In this document: piece by piece, positions 18,498-29,288 of the stretch
Numbering within the stretch: position 1 is the first letter of the stretch
Layout: each line of letters starts with the position of its first letter
NCBI RefSeq assembly: GCF_000527035.1
Contig: NZ_AZUK01000001.1
Coordinates: 620,001 to 684,000 of the forward strand
Length of the DNA: 64,000 bases
From: Tolumonas lignilytica
GTDB lineage: Bacteria > Pseudomonadota > Gammaproteobacteria > Enterobacterales > Aeromonadaceae
Direction: 5' to 3'
Notes under the pieces: generated by a model
Database searches by the model: none
Seen by the model: the letters and a program-made list of their open reading frames with translations, nothing else
Told to the model about the DNA's origin: nothing
Position numbers and translations under genes: made by a program

Positions 18498-20498
18498 ATG
18501 AGTTTAGATGCTAAAACCCTTGCCAATGCCGTGCGCATGCTCAGTGTCGATGCAGTACAACAGGCCAACTCCGGCCACCCTGGTGCTCCAATGGGCATGG
18601 CCGATATCGCCGAAGTGCTGTGGCGTCATCATTTAAAACATAACCCAGCCGACCCACAATGGCTGAACCGCGACCGCTTTGTGTTATCCAACGGTCACGG
18701 CTCGATGCTGCTCTATTCCCTGTTACACCTGACCGGTTATGAACTTTCTATTGACGATTTAAAACAATTCCGCCAACTGCATTCCAAAACACCGGGGCAC
18801 CCGGAACATGGTTATGCGCCTGGTATTGAAACCACCACTGGCCCGCTCGGTCAGGGTATCGCCAATGCCGTCGGTATGGCGCTGTCTGAAAAAATTCTGG
18901 CGGCACAATTCAATAAACCCGGACACAACATCATTGACCATTACACCTATGCGTTTATGGGTGATGGCTGTCTGATGGAAGGCATTTCGCATGAAGTCTG
19001 CTCTTTGGCCGGAACATTAGGCCTTGGTAAATTGATAGCCTTCTGGGATGACAACGGTATCTCAATTGATGGTCATGTGGATGGTTGGTTCACTGATGAT
19101 ACTCCCGCTCGTTTCCGCGCTTACGGCTGGCAGGTTCTGGATTCTGTCGACGGACACAATCCGCAGGAAATTGAACAAGCTATTCAGGAAGCCCAAGCCG
19201 ATACACAACGCCCAACCCTGATCTGCTGCAAAACCATTATCGGTTACGGTTCACCGAATAAATCCGGCAGTCATGATTGCCACGGTGCACCCTTGGGTAA
19301 AGACGAAATCGCCCATGTACGAGAATTCCTGAAATGGCCTCACGCTCCTTTTGAAATTCCGCAGAATATCTATCAGGCGTGGAATGCCAAAGAACAGGGG
19401 CAACATTATCAGGCCAACTGGCAACAACATTTCAGCGCCTATCGCGCCGAATACCCAGAGTTAGCAGCCGAACTCCTTCGTCGATGCTCAGGCCAGTTGC
19501 CAACAAACTGGGCCGAACAAGCCAACGCCTATATCGCCGACTTGCAGGCTAATCCGGCCAACATAGCCAGTCGTCAGGCCAGCCAGAAAGCACTGAATCA
19601 ATACGCCAAGATACTGCCTGAACTATTGGGTGGCTCTGCGGATCTAGCCCCATCAAACCTCACCCGCCACACATCAGCTCTTGATGTGAGTGTCGATGTT
19701 CCGCAAGGGAACTACATGCACTATGGCGTCCGTGAGTTTGGCATGTCTGCCATCATGAATGGCATGGCGCTGCATGGTGGGTTTATCCCTTACGGCGGCA
19801 CCTTCCTGATGTTTATGGAATATGCCCGCAACGCCGTACGTATGGCTGCACTGATGAAGCAACGTTCTATTTTCGTCTATACCCATGATTCGATTGGTCT
19901 GGGGGAAGACGGCCCGACACACCAACCAGTAGAGCAACTGGCCAGCCTGCGCTTAACACCGAATATGGAAACCTGGCGCCCATGCGATCAGGTAGAAAGT
20001 GCTGTTGCGTGGAAAGCCGCGATTGAGCGGGCAAACGGCCCAAGCGCGCTGATCTTCAGCCGTCAGGCACTGACGCAACAGGCAAGAACAGGCCAACAGC
20101 TCAGTGACATCGAACGCGGTGGCTACATCCTCAAAGATTGTGACGGCACGCCGGAGCTCATCATCATGGCGACAGGTTCTGAGGTCAGCCTTGCCATCAA
20201 TGCCGCCAACACACTCCAGGCAGAAGGTAAGAAAGTCAGAGTCGTTTCGTTACCCTGTACCGAGCGTTTTGACAAACAATCGGCAGAGTACAAAGAACAG
20301 GTTCTGCCTAAAGCCGTCCGAGCACGCCTCGCGATTGAAGCCGGTATTGCCGGTTACTGGGAGCGCTACACCGGGTTGGATGGTGACGTGATTGGCATGA
20401 CCAGCTTTGGTGAATCTGCACCGGCAGACCAGTTGTTCAAACTGTTTGGGTTTAGCGATGAGAATGTTTTAGCGAAAGCGCGCGCATTATTGTCTTAA
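18498..20498 (+). CDS. tkt: Transketolase
   Basis: A 666-residue thiamine-diphosphate enzyme that moves two-carbon units from xylulose-5-P. The cofactor site [13 protein letters not shown] with DDNGISIDG is clear. [19 protein letters not shown] is the N-terminal family signature and [18 protein letters not shown] carries the catalytic Glu. Located 252 bp after tal on the same strand, with the folded element between. Co-location with araBDA suggests a copy dedicated to pentose use; a housekeeping copy probably exists elsewhere. Followed by a strong terminator. Confidence 0.95.
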   Translation: MSLDAKTLANAVRMLSVDAVQQANSGHPGAPMGMADIAEVLWRHHLKHNPADPQWLNRDRFVLSNGHGSMLLYSLLHLTGYELSIDDLKQFRQLHSKTPGHPEHGYAPGIETTTGPLGQGIANAVGMALSEKILAAQFNKPGHNIIDHYTYAFMGDGCLMEGISHEVCSLAGTLGLGKLIAFWDDNGISIDGHVDGWFTDDTPARFRAYGWQVLDSVDGHNPQEIEQAIQEAQADTQRPTLICCKTIIGYGSPNKSGSHDCHGAPLGKDEIAHVREFLKWPHAPFEIPQNIYQAWNAKEQGQHYQANWQQHFSAYRAEYPELAAELLRRCSGQLPTNWAEQANAYIADLQANPANIASRQASQKALNQYAKILPELLGGSADLAPSNLTRHTSALDVSVDVPQGNYMHYGVREFGMSAIMNGMALHGGFIPYGGTFLMFMEYARNAVRMAALMKQRSIFVYTHDSIGLGEDGPTHQPVEQLASLRLTPNMETWRPCDQVESAVAWKAAIERANGPSALIFSRQALTQQARTGQQLSDIERGGYILKDCDGTPELIIMATGSEVSLAINAANTLQAEGKKVRVVSLPCTERFDKQSAEYKEQVLPKAVRARLAIEAGIAGYWERYTGLDGDVIGMTSFGESAPADQLFKLFGFSDENVLAKARALLS

Positions 20499-20514
20499 TG
20501 CCTCGCCCATACGA

Positions 20515-20546
20515 CAAAGCCACCGATCTCGGTGGCTTTGTTATTT
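20515..20546 (+). terminator. Intrinsic terminator after tkt
   Basis: Stem CAAAGCCACC (20515-20524) / GGTGGCTTTG (20531-20540) with a 6-nt loop and TTATTTT tail. It lies between convergent tkt and yidE. Confidence 0.88.
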
Positions 20547-20557
20547 TCAGCGAACGT

Positions 20558-22210
20558 CTAACCGCCGCTCCACAACAAGATAATCAACAGTTGCGGTGAA
20601 ATAATGCGTAAAAACATCACCATCGGATAAACCGTCGCATACGATAAGGAAGCCGCATCACAGGTTGGATGGATCGCATTGGCAAAAGCCAATGCTGGGG
20701 GATCTGTCATCGACCCGGCCATCAAGCCGCACAACGACAAGTAATTTATCCGCCCGAAGATTCTGGCCAGCACACCCACGATCAGTAATGGGAGTAAAGT
20801 GATTGCCGCACCACATGCCATCCAGAGTAACCCGTCACCATGAATCAAAGTCGCAATAAATCCGCCCCCTGATTTCAGACCGACCACCGATAAAAACAAA
20901 ACGATCCCGATTTCACGTAACGCCAAATTCGCGCTCGGCGGCATAAACCAATACAAAGAACCGACATTACCAATACGGGATAGTATTAACGCCACAATCA
21001 GCGGTCCACCCGCCAGCCCCAGTGATAACGCCGCCGAAAATCCCGGTACATAAAAGGGAATCGATCCGACCAATACCCCCAATCCAATACCGATAAATAC
21101 AGGTAACATCTGCACCTGTTGCAATTTGTTCTGCGCATTCCCCACCACCCCAGCAACGGCATCAATCGCTTCAGGCCGCCCCACCAGATTCAGAATGTCG
21201 CCGAATTGCAATCCTGAGCCACTGGTTGGCACCAATTCGATACCCGCCCGGTTTAAACGTGAAACCACCACATCGTATTTATTTTTAAATTGCAGCTCGC
21301 CCAGATTTTTACCCAATACTTTCTCATTCGTCACCACCACCCGTTCCACCCGCATGTCTGTGCCCTGGGTTGACAGCGAGGCAGCCACTTCATCACCAAT
21401 AACCAGTCTGACCTTACGCAGCGCTTTCTTATCACCAACCAGATGCAACAGATCCCCCAACTGAATCACAGTATCTGATTTAGGAACCAGCAATTCGTTA
21501 TTTCGTTTCAGGCGGGAACAGACCACCTCACCTTCCTCTAAATCCGGAATTTCCTGTAAGGTCAGTCCATTAAGATTCGTATTTTTAACTTCCACATTCA
21601 TCGTCTGCAATCCGGCATGTCCCAAGCCAGATTGTTGCTGATATAACCGGGCCTCACTGTCTACATTGATCCTGAAAACCAATCTGACCAGCCACATAGA
21701 AAGCAGGATGCCGCAAATACCGAATGGATAGGCTACGGCATAACTCAGTGCCATCACATTGGAATCTGCCCCCAGCGAGCTCAACATTAATTGCCCCGCT
21801 CCCAATGAAGGCGTATTGGTCACCGAGCCGGAATAAATGCCCAAAATTACAGGTAATGGAATATTTAAGACTTTATGAATAATCACCGCGATCACGGCGC
21901 CCAGCACCACCAATAACGCAGCGAACGCATTCAACTTTAATCCCGATGAACGTAACGAAGCAAAAAAGCCCGGGCCGACCTGGATCCCGATGGTATACAC
22001 AAATAAGATAAGACCAAATTCCCGGATAAAATCGAGTGTATGAAAATCAATAACCAGCCCATATAACTTCGCAAAATGACCAACAGCTATCCCGCCAAAT
22101 AACACGCCGCCGATGCCTAACCCCACGCCATAAACCCGCAAGTTTCCAAGCCACAATCCCACTATGGCTACCAGAGATAACACACTCACTGCCAACGCAA
22201 TTTCATTCAT
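20558..22210 (-). CDS. yidE: AspT/YidE-type putative transporter
   Basis: A 550-residue membrane protein. Five or six hydrophobic segments come first (including [24 protein letters not shown]), then two cytoplasmic RCK_C (TrkA-C) domains at about 190-360. A second membrane half follows, including LRIISPQL near the end. It is close to E. coli YidE throughout. The family includes the aspartate:alanine antiporter AspT; the YidE substrate is not known. Start 22210 ([13 protein letters not shown]) has AGGAG 9 nt upstream; the frame stays open 24 codons further. Confidence 0.92.
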   Translation of the reverse strand: MNEIALAVSVLSLVAIVGLWLGNLRVYGVGLGIGGVLFGGIAVGHFAKLYGLVIDFHTLDFIREFGLILFVYTIGIQVGPGFFASLRSSGLKLNAFAALLVVLGAVIAVIIHKVLNIPLPVILGIYSGSVTNTPSLGAGQLMLSSLGADSNVMALSYAVAYPFGICGILLSMWLVRLVFRINVDSEARLYQQQSGLGHAGLQTMNVEVKNTNLNGLTLQEIPDLEEGEVVCSRLKRNNELLVPKSDTVIQLGDLLHLVGDKKALRKVRLVIGDEVAASLSTQGTDMRVERVVVTNEKVLGKNLGELQFKNKYDVVVSRLNRAGIELVPTSGSGLQFGDILNLVGRPEAIDAVAGVVGNAQNKLQQVQMLPVFIGIGLGVLVGSIPFYVPGFSAALSLGLAGGPLIVALILSRIGNVGSLYWFMPPSANLALREIGIVLFLSVVGLKSGGGFIATLIHGDGLLWMACGAAITLLPLLIVGVLARIFGRINYLSLCGLMAGSMTDPPALAFANAIHPTCDAASLSYATVYPMVMFLRIISPQLLIILLWSGG

Positions 22211-22429
22211 GCTAAAGGTCTCCTGACATATTCCAGTATCCCTCAAGCCCGGAACATCTGATCCAAGCCAGAACTTTCCCACATCATTATCAATACGTTA
22301 ATGTTAGAGAGGATCCTGTGTGCCATTTGGCAAAATCAGTAAATTTCCTTAGAAATGAGAGGGACATCGCCAAAAGAGTTCTAAAATTAATGTGAATGAA
22401 GGCACCGCCATCACTACATGAGGGATAAC

Positions 22430-22813
22430 ATGATGAAGTCTCAAACATGGATCCTATTCAGCACATTACTCATCACTTCTGCCGCACAGGCTAACGACAG
22501 CTTTAATGCTGAACTCAGCCATTTTATCGGCAATACGGCCATCGCAAGTGGAACCACTGTGCTCACCGACAAATATTGGCCGGAAAATAAACACCCCGCC
22601 ATGACCGGTTTTGTCGTCAGTACATCAGAAGCTTTTTTAGGTGAGGCAGGTGATTATGCCTTGGGTGGGCATTTTTCAGTGCTTGATGTCGTCGTTGGTA
22701 CTTTTGGCGCCGCAGTTGGTTCTTATGCCACAGATAAGTTGTACATCGCCCCGAAAATAAGTCATCAAGATGGTGACGCAACTTATGGTATGATGATGAT
22801 CTATCGTTTCTGA
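22430..22813 (+). CDS. Small exported protein of unknown function
   Basis: About 127 residues beginning MMKSQTWILFSTLLITSAAQA, a clear Sec signal peptide. The mature part has HFIGNTAIASGT, a segment STSEAFLGEAGD and a glycine-rich hydrophobic stretch DVVVGTFGAAVGSYATDKLY. The pattern (His near the start, acidic ..E...D, then D..G...G) is loosely like YfiM/DUF2279 exported proteins, but I do not recognise the family securely. Start at the ATG at 22430 follows GAGGGA by 5 nt; a second ATG is adjacent and the frame is open to 22418. Probably its own transcript with the DUF1289 gene 24 bp downstream. Confidence 0.7.
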   Translation: MMKSQTWILFSTLLITSAAQANDSFNAELSHFIGNTAIASGTTVLTDKYWPENKHPAMTGFVVSTSEAFLGEAGDYALGGHFSVLDVVVGTFGAAVGSYATDKLYIAPKISHQDGDATYGMMMIYRF

Positions 22814-22836
22814 TCAATACGTGGTGGCGCGGCAAC

Positions 22837-23121
22837 ATGGGTGAAGCAAACCATCAGGAACAACTGGAACTCTTTCCTATTCCCAGTCCTTGCATCGGAT
22901 ATTGCCAGACAGATAACAAAGGTTACTGTCTGGGCTGTTTCCGTTCTCGTGAAGAGCGTTTCAACTGGCTGAAATATACGCCGCCACAGCAACGCGAAAT
23001 TATCCGTCTTTGTAAGCAACGCAAATACCGCCGATTACTCGCGGCACAACAAAAACAGGCAACGCCGGAAGACGAAGCCTCAACCACGTTGCCACTATTT
23101 GGTGATGATTACGAAGCCTGA
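22837..23121 (+). CDS. DUF1289 cysteine-cluster protein
   Basis: A 94-residue protein with the DUF1289 signature: SPCIGYCQTDNKGYCLGCFRS followed by a basic region with a conserved Trp (ERFNWLKYTPPQQREI). The four cysteines (CxxxC, then CxxC) could bind a metal or Fe-S cluster; the function is unknown. It overlaps the end of the convergent LRR-kinase gene by 13 bp. Confidence 0.85.
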   Translation: MGEANHQEQLELFPIPSPCIGYCQTDNKGYCLGCFRSREERFNWLKYTPPQQREIIRLCKQRKYRRLLAAQQKQATPEDEASTTLPLFGDDYEA

Positions 23122-24431
23122 GTAATCTGCTGTAAACGACCGCAAATATCCGCAAATGAAGGGCGATATGCCATTTGAGGTTGTAAACAAGCCGCGATCA
23201 ATTGCTGCAGCGCTTCCTGAACGGAAACGCTTAAATCATCACAACGCGCCGTCAGTTCCTCTAATAAACAACCAAACGCCCTCACCTCCAGACGCTGGAA
23301 TTGCTCAGAACGATGCAGCTCTGCCGGGTCAAAAAATGATGCTGCACCAAAATCACTGAGTAAGGCATCACCTGTGTTTGTCCATAAAATATTATGCGCA
23401 TAAAGGTCACCATGCATGACCCCTTGCTGATGCAGATGACAAGCAGCTCCTGCGATCTGAGCGGCTATTCGCAACAAGACAGATTGAGAACAGCGTAGTT
23501 CTGCCGGATAAACATCGCGGGTACATGACTCAAGACTCGGTGGCCCGGCCAGATTGCCAAACTCATTCGGGATCAATGCCATGACCAAACCGTCGACGCC
23601 GTCCGGATGATTCTGAATCTGGCCCACCGTTTGTGTCAGACCGGTATGCCGACCGGTTTTCATCGTGGCGGCCATTTCGCACAACGGCAGACCATCACTG
23701 GTCATCGCTCCTTTAAACAGTTTCACGGCCACCGGTTGCAAATAATCGTTTTGCCGGAGCGTTGCCCGGTAAATCAGGCCCGACGCGCCCTCACCCAGCA
23801 GTTCAGCGATATCTAACCGATGCCAGTCAATTTTTCTTTGCTCAGCGCGCAAAGCCTGTTGTTCCAACTGATGCGAAAATGGATTACCTGCATACGCCAG
23901 CCACGTTAAGCGCGGCAATGACAACAACCAGTCAGGAAATACAGCCAAGCGGTTGGCCGCAATCCGGATCAATTCCAAAGCCTGACAGTTAGCCAGTGAG
24001 ACCGGTAGTTCAGAGAGCTGATTTCCGGCCAGCATGAGCTTTTGTAACGCAGTACAATCGCCGATATTATCAGGCAGGCTTTTCACTCGATTGTCCGTCA
24101 GGATCAGCCAACGTAATTGTGAAGGCAACGATTCTGCCGGCACATCCTCAATCTGATTGGATTTAAATCCAACCATACTAAGTGACGGACATTGCCCCAA
24201 CACAGCGGGTAACTGGGTAAACTGATTCTGTGAACAAAAAATCACTTTCAGCCGGGAAAGCCGAGCGAGGTCATCGGGCAACGATGAGAGATGATTACCC
24301 GAAAGATCAAGAATCTCCAGCGAGTCTGCCAGTGAGAAAATCTCTCGGGGGAACTCCGTTAAACCGCAACAGAGCGTTAACCGGCGGATCCCTTTTAATT
24401 TCCCCGCCCGCAGTTGTTCAAGTGTGTGCAT
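23109..24431 (-). CDS. Leucine-rich-repeat protein kinase
   Basis: A 440-residue soluble fusion. About seven leucine-rich repeats (residues 15-185, with LxxLxLxxNxLxxLP units such as LEILDLSGNHLSSLP) are followed by a eukaryotic-like protein kinase domain (about 205-435). All catalytic features are present: glycine loop LGEGASG (212-218), Lys237 in VAVK, catalytic loop HGDLYAHN (Asp342, Asn347) and DFG (360-362). HGD replaces the usual HRD, as in several bacterial kinases. Substrate unknown. The third of three consecutive ATGs (24431) was chosen because AGGG lies 6 nt upstream. Convergent with the DUF1289 gene. Confidence 0.9.
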   Translation of the reverse strand: MHTLEQLRAGKLKGIRRLTLCCGLTEFPREIFSLADSLEILDLSGNHLSSLPDDLARLSRLKVIFCSQNQFTQLPAVLGQCPSLSMVGFKSNQIEDVPAESLPSQLRWLILTDNRVKSLPDNIGDCTALQKLMLAGNQLSELPVSLANCQALELIRIAANRLAVFPDWLLSLPRLTWLAYAGNPFSHQLEQQALRAEQRKIDWHRLDIAELLGEGASGLIYRATLRQNDYLQPVAVKLFKGAMTSDGLPLCEMAATMKTGRHTGLTQTVGQIQNHPDGVDGLVMALIPNEFGNLAGPPSLESCTRDVYPAELRCSQSVLLRIAAQIAGAACHLHQQGVMHGDLYAHNILWTNTGDALLSDFGAASFFDPAELHRSEQFQRLEVRAFGCLLEELTARCDDLSVSVQEALQQLIAACLQPQMAYRPSFADICGRLQQITQAS

Positions 24432-24440
24432 CATCATCCC

Positions 24441-24468
24441 TATCAAAAAGAAACCCGCAGATAGCGGG
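24441..24468 (-). terminator. Hairpin between bcr and the LRR-kinase gene
   Basis: Minus-strand ACCCGC / GCGGGT (24468-24463, 24457-24452) with 5-nt loop and TTTCTTTTT tail. It reads as the terminator of the bcr-type gene, but its T tail runs almost into the ribosome binding site of the LRR-kinase gene. Confidence 0.8.
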
Positions 24469-24532
24469 TCTCTTATACAACCTTTGAAAACGACTGGATT
24501 ATATCAAATACATAAACCACACGGGGGTGCTT

Positions 24533-25747
24533 TTATTTCTCGATGGTTTTGATTCTCACCACCAGCGCGCTGCCACAGGTAAAAAGTAACATGATCCACG
24601 TCATCGTCCATGGAGTCTGATTACCAAAAAAAGCCAGTAATAACGATGAAATAATACCGCTGCCATATTGCAAAGAACCGATCAATGCTGACGCAGAACC
24701 GGCTATTTCCGGCACTTCATCTAAAGCAGCCGCTGTTGCTGACGCCGCAATAACTCCATTCATTGAGAAAAAAATGAAGATCAGCCCCAGCATAAGATAT
24801 AACCCACCGACATCCATTCTGACCGCAATCCCCATCGCCAGCATGGCCAGCGCAGAGATCAGGCTGGAAACCCGTAACAGGCGCTGTAATGAAAATCGCC
24901 GAACCAACGTACGATTGACAAAACTGATAGCAACAACGCCCAAAATATTGACCGCAAATAACCAGCCGTAATACTGAGCCTCCACGCCGAAATAAGAAAT
25001 ATAAACGGCCGGAGACCCCGTGATAAACGCATACGCAGCGACATAATATAAGGTCACGCATAAGGTATATTTCATGAAAGCGACGTTTTTCAGTAACCGC
25101 GTGTAATTAGTAAACACCGACTGAAACGACGCTTTGGTGCGTTTTTCCGGTGCCAACGTTTCCGATAACCAGGCCAAAGAGATAAACATCAGCGAGCCGA
25201 TGATCGCCAGTAACCAGAAAATGCTATGCCAATCGGAAAAACGGATGATCTGCCCACCCAACAGCGGTCCGGCAATTGGCGCGATCGCCATGATGATCAC
25301 CAACGTAGAAAGCATCCGGGCGCCTTCTGTACGAGAAAACAGATCCCGTATCATGGCTCTCGCCAGCATCGGGCCGGTACAAGCGCCAAGTGCCTGGAAG
25401 ACACGCCAAAAGACAATGCCCGTCATACTGTGCGATGACGCACAACCTATCGAACCAATGACAAACAACACCATGCCAATAAACAAGGGAATGCGACGAC
25501 CAACATGATCGCTGATTGGCCCCCAGATCAACTGGGCAATCATGAAACCGATGAGAAAGCCTGTTACCGTGAGTTCAACATTCCCATGAAGCTCGCGGGC
25601 CATTCCCGGCATCGCAGGCAGATAAATATCCGTCGATAGCGAAGTAAAGGCCATTAAAGCACCCAGAATCGACATCAGCCAGATACTGGTTTTTGCTGTT
25701 ACCGACTCATCCGGCAGGCTCACGACTTGTTCTGCGGTATTACTCAT
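24533..25747 (-). CDS. Bcr/CflA-family multidrug MFS transporter
   Basis: A 404-residue major-facilitator exporter with twelve predicted membrane segments. TDIYLPAMPGMARELHGN in helix 1 and the loop motif WGPISDHVGRRIPL (motif A) are hallmarks of the Bcr/CflA drug:proton antiporters, as is RVFQALGACTGPMLARAMIRDLF (motif C region). It should pump drugs or small peptides out; substrates are not deducible. Start 25747 (MSNTAEQ) lies 9 nt after GAGGAAG; an ATG two codons earlier is too close to that site. Confidence 0.9.
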   Translation of the reverse strand: MSNTAEQVVSLPDESVTAKTSIWLMSILGALMAFTSLSTDIYLPAMPGMARELHGNVELTVTGFLIGFMIAQLIWGPISDHVGRRIPLFIGMVLFVIGSIGCASSHSMTGIVFWRVFQALGACTGPMLARAMIRDLFSRTEGARMLSTLVIIMAIAPIAGPLLGGQIIRFSDWHSIFWLLAIIGSLMFISLAWLSETLAPEKRTKASFQSVFTNYTRLLKNVAFMKYTLCVTLYYVAAYAFITGSPAVYISYFGVEAQYYGWLFAVNILGVVAISFVNRTLVRRFSLQRLLRVSSLISALAMLAMGIAVRMDVGGLYLMLGLIFIFFSMNGVIAASATAAALDEVPEIAGSASALIGSLQYGSGIISSLLLAFFGNQTPWTMTWIMLLFTCGSALVVRIKTIEK

Positions 25748-25925
25748 CAACATCTTCCTCGAAAAACATCAATGACTCTGGATATTCAGAGGCATTCATT
25801 TCCAAGAAAGATAATAACAGCGATCGGTTTGCGCATAATCAGTGAAAACCGCAATGCCGTTATGAGTGATATTCATGAATCAATGAAAGGAAAGAAAAAT
25901 GACTGAAAGCGAGCAAATTAGAGTT

Positions 25926-25950
25926 AACAAAAACCCCGAATAATCGGGGC
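25926..25950 (-). terminator. Intrinsic terminator after guaA
   Basis: Minus-strand stem CCCCGA / TCGGGG (25949-25944, 25939-25934) with 4-nt loop and a TTTTTGTT tail. Confidence 0.85.
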
Positions 25951-25974
25951 TTTTGTTTGAACACAGATGGGAGA

Positions 25975-27552
25975 TTATTCCCACTCGATTGTTGCTGGCG
26001 GCTTACCAGAGATATCGTAAACTACACGGCTTATACCATTGATTTCATTGATTATTCTGTTAGAAACATGACCTAAGAAATCATATGGCAGGTGTGCCCA
26101 ATGAGCAGTCATAAAATCGATCGTTTCTACCGCACGCAGTGAAACAACCCAGTCATATTTACGACCATCGCCCATTACACCCACAGAGCGTACTGGCAGG
26201 AATACGGTAAATGCCTGGCTCACTTTGTGATACAGATCCGCCTTGTGCAGTTCTTCGATGAAGATCGCATCAGCGCGACGCAGTAAGTCGCAATACTCTT
26301 TCTTCACTTCACCCAGCACACGAACACCTAAGCCTGGGCCTGGGAACGGATGACGGTAAAGCATGTTGTATGGCAGACCCAGCTCCAGACCAACACGGCG
26401 AACTTCATCTTTAAACAGTTCACGCAGTGGTTCAACCAAGCCCATTTTCATATCGTCAGGCAGACCGCCAACGTTATGATGCGACTTGATCACATGGGCT
26501 TTACCAGTCTTAGACGCAGCAGACTCAATGACGTCAGGGTAAATGGTGCCCTGAGCCAGCCACTTCGCGTTAGTCAGTTTCTTCGATTCATCATCGAATA
26601 CTTCGACAAACACACGGCCGATTGCTTTACGTTTCAACTCAGGGTCAGCAATGCCTTTCAGCGCAGACAGGAAACGCTCTTCCGCATCCACTTTAATGAT
26701 GTTCAGACCGAAATGATCGCCGAACATTTCCATGACTTGATGGCCTTCATTCAGACGCAGCAAGCCGTTATCAACGAATACACAAGTTAATTTCTTGCCG
26801 ATAGCACGGTGGATCAACATAGCAACAACTGATGAATCCACACCACCAGACAGGCCCAGAATCACTTCATCGTCACCTACCTGCTCTTTGATGCGTTTCA
26901 CGGCATCTTCGATGATGGTGGCTGGCGTCCACAACGCGTCGCATTGACAGATGTCTTTTACAAAACGCTCCAGCATACGGGCGCCTTGTTTGGTGTGAGT
27001 TACTTCAGGGTGGAACTGCACGCCATAGAAACGTTTAGCTTCATTCGCCATCGCCGCATGCGGGCAAGTTGGTGTCGCCGCAATAGTCACAAAGTCAGCT
27101 GGAATAGTCGCCACTTTATCGCCGTGACTCATCCAAACATCCAGTTCAGGACGACCGTTGTCAGCCAATGAATCTTCAATGCTATGGAACAATTCGCTGT
27201 CTTTTACCAGCTGCACTTTCGCGTAACCAAACTCACGTTTGTCTGAGCTTTCTACACTGCCGCCCAGCTGTTCAGACATGGTCTGCATGCCATAACACAC
27301 ACCCAGAACAGGTACACCAGCATTAAACACATACTCTGGCGCACGCGGGCTACCCGCTTCCGTCACAGACTCAGGGCCGCCAGACAGAATGATCCCGTTT
27401 GGATTAAACTCGCGGATCTGCTCTTCAGTTACGTCCCACGCCCACAGCTCGCAGTAGACGCCAATTTCACGCACACGACGTGCAATCAGCTGGGTATATT
27501 GCGAACCGAAGTCCAGGATCAGAATACGGTGATCGTGAATATTTTTACTCAT
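25975..27552 (-). CDS. guaA: GMP synthase (glutamine-hydrolysing)
   Basis: A 525-residue enzyme converting XMP to GMP, identical in length to E. coli GuaA. The N-terminal glutamine amidotransferase has the nucleophile elbow GVCYGM and FHPEVTHT. The ATP-pyrophosphatase domain has the PP-loop LSGGVDSS, and the C-terminal dimerisation domain ends [10 protein letters not shown]. The ATG at 27552 ([19 protein letters not shown]) follows AGGA; the frame runs six codons further upstream. Second gene of guaBA, 96 bp after guaB with a hairpin in the gap. Confidence 0.98.
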   Translation of the reverse strand: MSKNIHDHRILILDFGSQYTQLIARRVREIGVYCELWAWDVTEEQIREFNPNGIILSGGPESVTEAGSPRAPEYVFNAGVPVLGVCYGMQTMSEQLGGSVESSDKREFGYAKVQLVKDSELFHSIEDSLADNGRPELDVWMSHGDKVATIPADFVTIAATPTCPHAAMANEAKRFYGVQFHPEVTHTKQGARMLERFVKDICQCDALWTPATIIEDAVKRIKEQVGDDEVILGLSGGVDSSVVAMLIHRAIGKKLTCVFVDNGLLRLNEGHQVMEMFGDHFGLNIIKVDAEERFLSALKGIADPELKRKAIGRVFVEVFDDESKKLTNAKWLAQGTIYPDVIESAASKTGKAHVIKSHHNVGGLPDDMKMGLVEPLRELFKDEVRRVGLELGLPYNMLYRHPFPGPGLGVRVLGEVKKEYCDLLRRADAIFIEELHKADLYHKVSQAFTVFLPVRSVGVMGDGRKYDWVVSLRAVETIDFMTAHWAHLPYDFLGHVSNRIINEINGISRVVYDISGKPPATIEWE

Positions 27553-27615
27553 GGTCGTCCTAATCATCATTAAGGAGTGGCCAATACGACAACATCCGTT
27601 GTCGTATGAAATAAA

Positions 27616-27636
27616 TCAGGGCGCTGTGCGCCCTGA
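27616..27636 (-). terminator. Hairpin between guaB and guaA
   Basis: Perfect 9-bp stem TCAGGGCGC / GCGCCCTGA around a 3-nt loop, followed on the minus strand by TTTATTT. It could be a leaky terminator or RNA processing barrier within the guaBA operon. Confidence 0.55.
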
Positions 27637-27648
27637 CTGTTGGTCAAT

Positions 27649-29112
27649 TTAGCCCATGCGATAGTTCGGGGCTTCTTTCGTGATCGTCACATCGTGTACG
27701 TGTGACTCCTGAATACCTGAGCCGGTGATCTTCACGAATTCTGCCTTAGTACGCAAGTCCTCTATTGTAGCAGAACCAGTGAGGCCCATGGCAGAGCGTA
27801 AACCACCCATTTGCTGATGAATGATCTCTTTTAACCAGCCTTTGTAAGCTACACGGCCTTCAATACCTTCCGGAACCAGCTTGTCAGCCGCGTTATCAGA
27901 CTGGAAGTAACGGTCAGAAGAGCCTTTCGACATCGCACCTAATGAACCCATACCACGGTAAGATTTGTAAGAGCGACCCTGATACAGCTCGATTTCACCT
28001 GGAGATTCTTCAGTACCAGCAAACATGGAACCCACCATCACCAGACTTGCACCAGCAGCAATAGCTTTGGAAATGTCACCAGAGAAGCGGATACCGCCAT
28101 CAGCGATGACTGGAATACCAGTGCCTTTCGCTGCTTCAGCAGCGTCAGAGATTGCAGTGATCTGTGGCACACCACAACCAGTAACGATACGGGTTGTACA
28201 AATAGAACCTGGGCCGATACCCACTTTCACCGCACTCACACCCGCTTCGATCAGTGCTTCAGCACCTTTCGCGGTCGCAATATTACCGCCAACGATAGGC
28301 AGATTCGGGAACTGCTGACGAGTTTCACGGATACGATCCAGAACACCCTGAGAGTGACCATGAGAAGAGTCGATCAATAACACGTCAACACCGGCAGCAA
28401 CCAGTGCAGCAACACGTTCTTCGTTACCCGCACCGGCACCGACAGCAGCACCAACACGCAGACGACCCATCGCGTCTTTACACGCGTTAGGCTTGCGTTC
28501 TGCTTTCTGGAAATCTTTTACGGTGATCATCCCTGACAGTTTAAAATCGTCATTTACGATCAGCACTTTCTCGATACGGTGTTTTTGCATCAAAGATTGT
28601 ACTGATTCACGAGATGCATTTTCATGCACCGTCACCAGACGTGACTTCGGTGTCATCACTTCATGCACTTTCATGCTCAGATCCGTCACGAAACGGACGT
28701 CACGACCCGTAATGATCCCCACCAGCGAACCATCGGTATCAACAACAGGAAAACCACCGAAACCACTGCGGAAGGTCAGCTCCTTGATCTGAGCAATGGT
28801 CATATCCGGGAACACAGTCACCGGGTCAGTCACGATACCACTTTCGAATTTCTTAACACGGCGAACTTTGTCAGCCTGTTGTTCGATAGACATGTTTTTA
28901 TGGATGAAACCTAAGCCACCTTCCTGAGCCAGTGCAATGGCCAGACGCGCACCGGTCACGGTATCCATCGCAGCAGAAACCATAGGAATGTTCAGCACGA
29001 TATCTTTTGTCAGATGAGTGCGCAGATCGGCGGTATTAGGAAGAACAATGGAGTGTGCAGGGACCAACAGAACGTCGTCAAAGGTCAATGCTTCTTTAGC
29101 TATGCGTAACAT
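27649..29112 (-). CDS. guaB: Inosine-5'-monophosphate dehydrogenase
   Basis: A 487-residue IMPDH that oxidises IMP to XMP, the committed step of GMP synthesis. The TIM-barrel has the catalytic loop [12 protein letters not shown] (Cys nucleophile), [10 protein letters not shown] and [20 protein letters not shown]. Two CBS domains are inserted at about 95-205 ([17 protein letters not shown] and [17 protein letters not shown]). First gene of guaBA and divergent from xseA across 176 bp. A GCAATTTTGC palindrome at 29196-29205 lies upstream but does not have PurR spacing. Confidence 0.98.
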   Translation of the reverse strand: MLRIAKEALTFDDVLLVPAHSIVLPNTADLRTHLTKDIVLNIPMVSAAMDTVTGARLAIALAQEGGLGFIHKNMSIEQQADKVRRVKKFESGIVTDPVTVFPDMTIAQIKELTFRSGFGGFPVVDTDGSLVGIITGRDVRFVTDLSMKVHEVMTPKSRLVTVHENASRESVQSLMQKHRIEKVLIVNDDFKLSGMITVKDFQKAERKPNACKDAMGRLRVGAAVGAGAGNEERVAALVAAGVDVLLIDSSHGHSQGVLDRIRETRQQFPNLPIVGGNIATAKGAEALIEAGVSAVKVGIGPGSICTTRIVTGCGVPQITAISDAAEAAKGTGIPVIADGGIRFSGDISKAIAAGASLVMVGSMFAGTEESPGEIELYQGRSYKSYRGMGSLGAMSKGSSDRYFQSDNAADKLVPEGIEGRVAYKGWLKEIIHQQMGGLRSAMGLTGSATIEDLRTKAEFVKITGSGIQESHVHDVTITKEAPNYRMG

Positions 29113-29288
29113 GGCAACATCTCACCGTTAATGTATGAAAGGGGGTGGGTAAAATATTGCAGCGAGATTTTAGGCACTTCATGGGTCGAGGTAAAGCAAT
29201 TTTGCGTTTTAAATCACAAAATTTTTTACCTCTGTCTCAGGTCATTGTTATTATTAGACTCTATTCCGGCTAATCGAAGAGTGTAACA

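Noticed and set aside
29192-29207. PurR-like box upstream of guaB (ACGCAAAATTGCTTTA on the minus strand)
   Set aside because: Only the left half fits; the GCAA/TTGC arms are two bases closer than in the PurR operator.
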